The notes below the pieces were generated by a model, which worked only from the letters and a program-made list of their open reading frames with translations, did not search any database and was not told the DNA's origin. The translations under genes were made by a program, and so were the position numbers. Positions 63,001 to 64,000 of a stretch of 64,000 nucleotides of DNA are shown here, piece by piece (positions within the stretch are counted from its first letter, which is position 1; each line of letters opens with the position of its first letter). The stretch comes from Apostichopus japonicus (lineage: Eukaryota; Echinodermata; Holothuroidea; Aspidochirotida; Stichopodidae). The DNA is taken from NCBI RefSeq assembly GCF_037975245.1, contig NC_092567.1, positions 25,529,876-25,593,875 on the forward strand. The letters are read 5' to 3'.

Positions 63001-63346
63001 TAGTGTCTAATTACCGACGGTAGCAAGCTGTGTGTGTATTTTCTGGGATCGATGGTGGTGTCTAACACTTCTGTTACACCTCATTCGAAACTAGGTCAGA
63101 TTACTGGCATATGAGACTTTTCTTTTTGCGCGAGTCTTCACACCCTTTAAGTTAAGTGACCGATGAAGATTCGATGAGCTACAATAATGAGTTTTCACAT
63201 CCAAATAGATTTCAAAGTCATAAAAACAAACCTTGTCATAATCTAGTTTTGGAGCAAGGCAGACAGGGTTTCCTTCTAAGGTCAAAGTCTTCAGTTTCCC
63301 ACATAATCCTAAAAACTCAACTTGGGCCACGTCTTCAATATTATTG
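53862..63346 (-). CDS. LRRC56: LRRC56-like leucine-rich repeat protein, 3' part (six exons; 5' end outside window)
   Basis: Minus-strand exons, in transcription order, are 63232-63346, 59852-60050, 56872-57134, 56032-56177, 55028-55398 and 53862-54091, with all splice phases agreeing (2 in; 0, 1, 0, 2, 1 out). Conserved LRRC56 landmarks occur in order: a last LRR ending LTLEGNPVC, the FDYRGAVHKAIPQLTILD block, LSTDWLLVNDAIKEA, LTHGTVICGNP and DVFQELRRWKEQHE. In vertebrates LRRC56 is tied to intraflagellar transport and outer dynein arm assembly in motile cilia, so a cytoplasmic or ciliary role is likely here. The product part seen is about 440 residues. The N-terminal repeats must be encoded to the right of the window. 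It converges on the lectin receptor gene, about 5.7 kb away. Confidence 0.9.
55028..56177 (-). CDS. LRRC56: LRRC56-like exons 56032-56177 and 55028-55398: C-terminal region
   Basis: Exon 56032-56177 encodes VPIQEAPNIFATMHFKPE, an acidic EEDEDDG patch and KEDVFQELRRWKEQHER, the conserved short helix near the LRRC56 C terminus. It leaves in phase 2 into exon 55028-55398, which reads KVAIRLKESEPQILQI, acidic stretches, and three tandem copies of a nine-residue unit (M/RTPPSTGSS) encoded by 27-bp repeats at about 55115-55200. It ends in phase 1 at GTGAGC. The repeats and acidic patches suggest a disordered tail. They may vary in number between individuals. Confidence 0.88.
56872..57134 (-). CDS. 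LRRC56: LRRC56-like exon: Arg/Pro/Gly/Ser-rich linker, acidic patch and CGNP motif
   Basis: It enters in phase 1 and leaves in phase 0 at GTAAG. The first half is a low-complexity linker of repeated R-R-P-G-S-A-S and R-P-G-S-S type units; the second has an acidic run (TTEDDEEDDDTSA), LTHGTVICGNPVRAL and a basic KARRKKNRNQ end. The LTHG...CGNP segment is the most diagnostic LRRC56 element outside the LRRs. The linker is probably disordered. Confidence 0.9.
57454..57585. mobile_element. Foldback element in an LRRC56-like intron
   Basis: The ends CAGATC and GATCTG are inverted. The arms (CTATAAGAAAATCCGTCC; CCCACTTTTTCCGTAAAAA) pair imperfectly with TTTTTACGGAATAAAGTGGG and GGCGGAATTTCTTATGAG, leaving a short centre around GGGTACGGTACCCC that is itself palindromic. 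The size (132 bp) suits a small MITE. The target duplication is unclear. Confidence 0.7.
58215..58905. repeat. Pyrimidine-rich minisatellite, 35-40-bp unit, in an LRRC56-like intron
   Basis: The unit is close to CACCCTTATCATCCTCCCAC followed by AAGGCCCCTCCTTC, about eighteen copies with frequent small indels. Plus-strand ORFs rich in Pro/Ser/Leu are artefacts. The array lies in the intron 57135-59851. Confidence 0.92.
59261..59506 (+). mobile_element. tRNA-derived SINE, family B
   Basis: A tRNA-like head has an A box in TTAGCTCAGTGGTTAACACC (59270-59289) and a B box GGTTTGAGTCAC (59315-59326). A body with GACTTCGGTCAGCTTGCGGC and a CTGCTTGCAGGAGG stem follows, then a (CATA)n tail. The order of head, body and short-repeat tail is diagnostic of a SINE. 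It is unrelated to family A beyond the tRNA origin. Confidence 0.85.
59852..60050 (-). CDS. LRRC56: LRRC56-like exon: post-LRR conserved block
   Basis: The acceptor TCTTCAG is at 60051-60057 and the donor GTAAG at 59847-59851, read on the minus strand. It encodes GDFDYRGAVHKAIPQL, then TILDDEPF, LSTDWLLVNDAIKEA and ISEVSDAA. The YR..V.K.IPQL..LD block is the usual LRR C-terminal cap of this family, and the DW..V..AIK segment is shared with vertebrate LRRC56. It enters in phase 0 from the LRR exon and leaves in phase 1. A 2.2-kb TIR element begins only 66 bp from the acceptor side. Confidence 0.92.
60117..62314. mobile_element. 2.2-kb non-autonomous TIR element in an LRRC56-like intron
   Basis: The left end CAGGTGCGTATCCAGG and the right end CCTGGATACGCGCCGG are inverted (14 of 16 match), and CATTG flanks both sides (60112-60116, 62315-62319). 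Inside each end lies a GCGCCCCCCGGGT-type G/C-rich segment. The interior carries several degenerate copies of the GCGCGAAGCGTACAAG module and purine-rich filler, and has no transposase. It could be one composite element or two facing copies of a smaller repeat. Confidence 0.65.
63232..63346 (-). CDS. LRRC56: LRRC56-like exon: last leucine-rich repeat and cap
   Basis: The exon runs from an ACTGACAG acceptor (63347-63354) to a GTTTGT donor (63230-63231 read on the minus strand). It encodes NNIEDVAQVEFLGLCGKL, LKTLTLEGNPVC and LAPKLDYDK. The spacing of Leu in FLGLC, LKTLTL and the closing GNPVC is the pattern of a terminal LRR. It enters in phase 2, which proves that earlier coding exons exist. 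None is recognisable in the remaining 650 nt of the window, most of which is intron and a SINE. Confidence 0.9.
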
Positions 63347-63714
63347 CTGTCAGTGGAAATGGAGAGAGATTGAAATAAAGCTTGGTGAATGGTAGATGAA
63401 AGTTCATTGGTTGTGAGGAGACAGGTAAGAGAACTAGCATTTGATCAATTTTGATAATTCATGGAACCTTCTACCATCTTTGATAAACAATGATGAACTG
63501 AAATTGAGACATTCTGCACGGTGCCATTTTGCAGAGATAAGTAAACCATTGCAAAAAATCACATTTAAATACACAAATTTCACATTCAAAGAGGAAACTA
63601 ATCTGGCTGACTATAGTTTTAATAAAGACTATACCAGACTTGGGTGATTATTAAGCTATTGTTGGAATGCCAGTTCAGTTACAATAGACTATAATATATA
63701 TATAATAATAATCA

Positions 63715-63994
63715 ACAGTTATTTTTATGAGGCTTTAGCGACCACAGATGTGGGAGAAACCCACAAGGGCTTGTGGATTACAACTTACACGTCAAGTGGC
63801 ATCCCATTCAACATTTCACCACAAATTTGGAATCTTTTTCAATTGAGAAAGTCATTTTAGATGGGAAAATAGATTGCTCTTCTAGATGAAAAACCCGCCT
63901 TTACTATGACCCGGGGATTGAACCCAGAACCTCCCGATTGCTAAGCCTCATTGCTTCAAATGCCACCGCCTTTATCCACTCAGCCACAGCACCA
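63715..63994 (-). mobile_element. tRNA-derived SINE, family A, copy 2
   Basis: On the minus strand it begins GGTGCTGTGGCTGAGTGG (A box) with GGTTCTGGGTTCAATCCC as B box, a class II tRNA-like head, followed by the same body as 35595-35866, including CCACAAGCCCTTGTGG, a short stem. This copy keeps a better B box and so is the less decayed one. Confidence 0.92.
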
Positions 63995-64000
63995 ATACTA

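Noticed and set aside
63900-63994. A functional tRNA gene (class II)
   Set aside because: The tRNA-like head is followed by a body shared with 35595-35866 and the acceptor stem is not intact, so it is a SINE.

Overview
This is animal nuclear DNA: AT-rich, intron-dense and full of simple repeats. Two real multi-exon genes can be read by joining GT-AG splice sites whose phases agree. Nothing prokaryotic is present. The gene content, the gene structure and the repeats (two tRNA-derived SINE types, a CR1-like LINE fragment, several MITE-like elements) suggest a marine invertebrate deuterostome, perhaps an echinoderm such as a sea cucumber. That taxonomic guess is an inference, not something the sequence proves.

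Layout. (1) 1-23.1 kb: no supportable coding gene. It holds microsatellites, a foldback element (6957-7200), a MITE with a 6-bp target duplication (11109-11553), a decayed CR1-like reverse transcriptase 3' end (13.05-13.73 kb), a long TA tract, a ~73-bp minisatellite (18.17-18.88 kb) and a large CCAT/CCAG array (19.86-20.73 kb). A non-coding 5' exon of the next gene may lie at 14168-14240. (2) 23.1-48.2 kb, plus strand: a complete adhesion G-protein-coupled receptor, with a short signal-like leader, C-type lectin domain, Ser/Thr-rich stalk, GAIN domain with an apparently cleavable GPS, seven transmembrane helices and a cytoplasmic tail. Its largest stalk exon (28513-29194) keeps its boundaries but carries stops and frame changes. 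(3) 48.2-53.8 kb: convergent intergenic DNA or 3' UTR, with a second copy of the 6-bp-TSD MITE. (4) 53.86-63.35 kb, minus strand: the 3' part of an LRRC56-like gene, a leucine-rich-repeat protein linked to cilia and axonemal dynein. Its upstream exons lie beyond the right edge. Its introns hold a 35-40-bp minisatellite, a SINE and a 2.2-kb TIR element that ends 66 bp from an exon. (5) 63.7-64.0 kb: a second copy of the SINE seen at 35.6 kb.

The two genes converge tail to tail and nothing in the sequence links their functions. The receptor would act at the cell surface, with the lectin and stalk outside and the GPS exposing a tethered agonist. The LRRC56-like protein would act in cytoplasm and cilia. 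The most unusual points are the lectin-mucin-GAIN-7TM architecture, the damaged stalk exon, the tandem copies of an exon end with its splice donor (33.05-33.43 kb), and the two TIR elements whose target duplications can be read directly.
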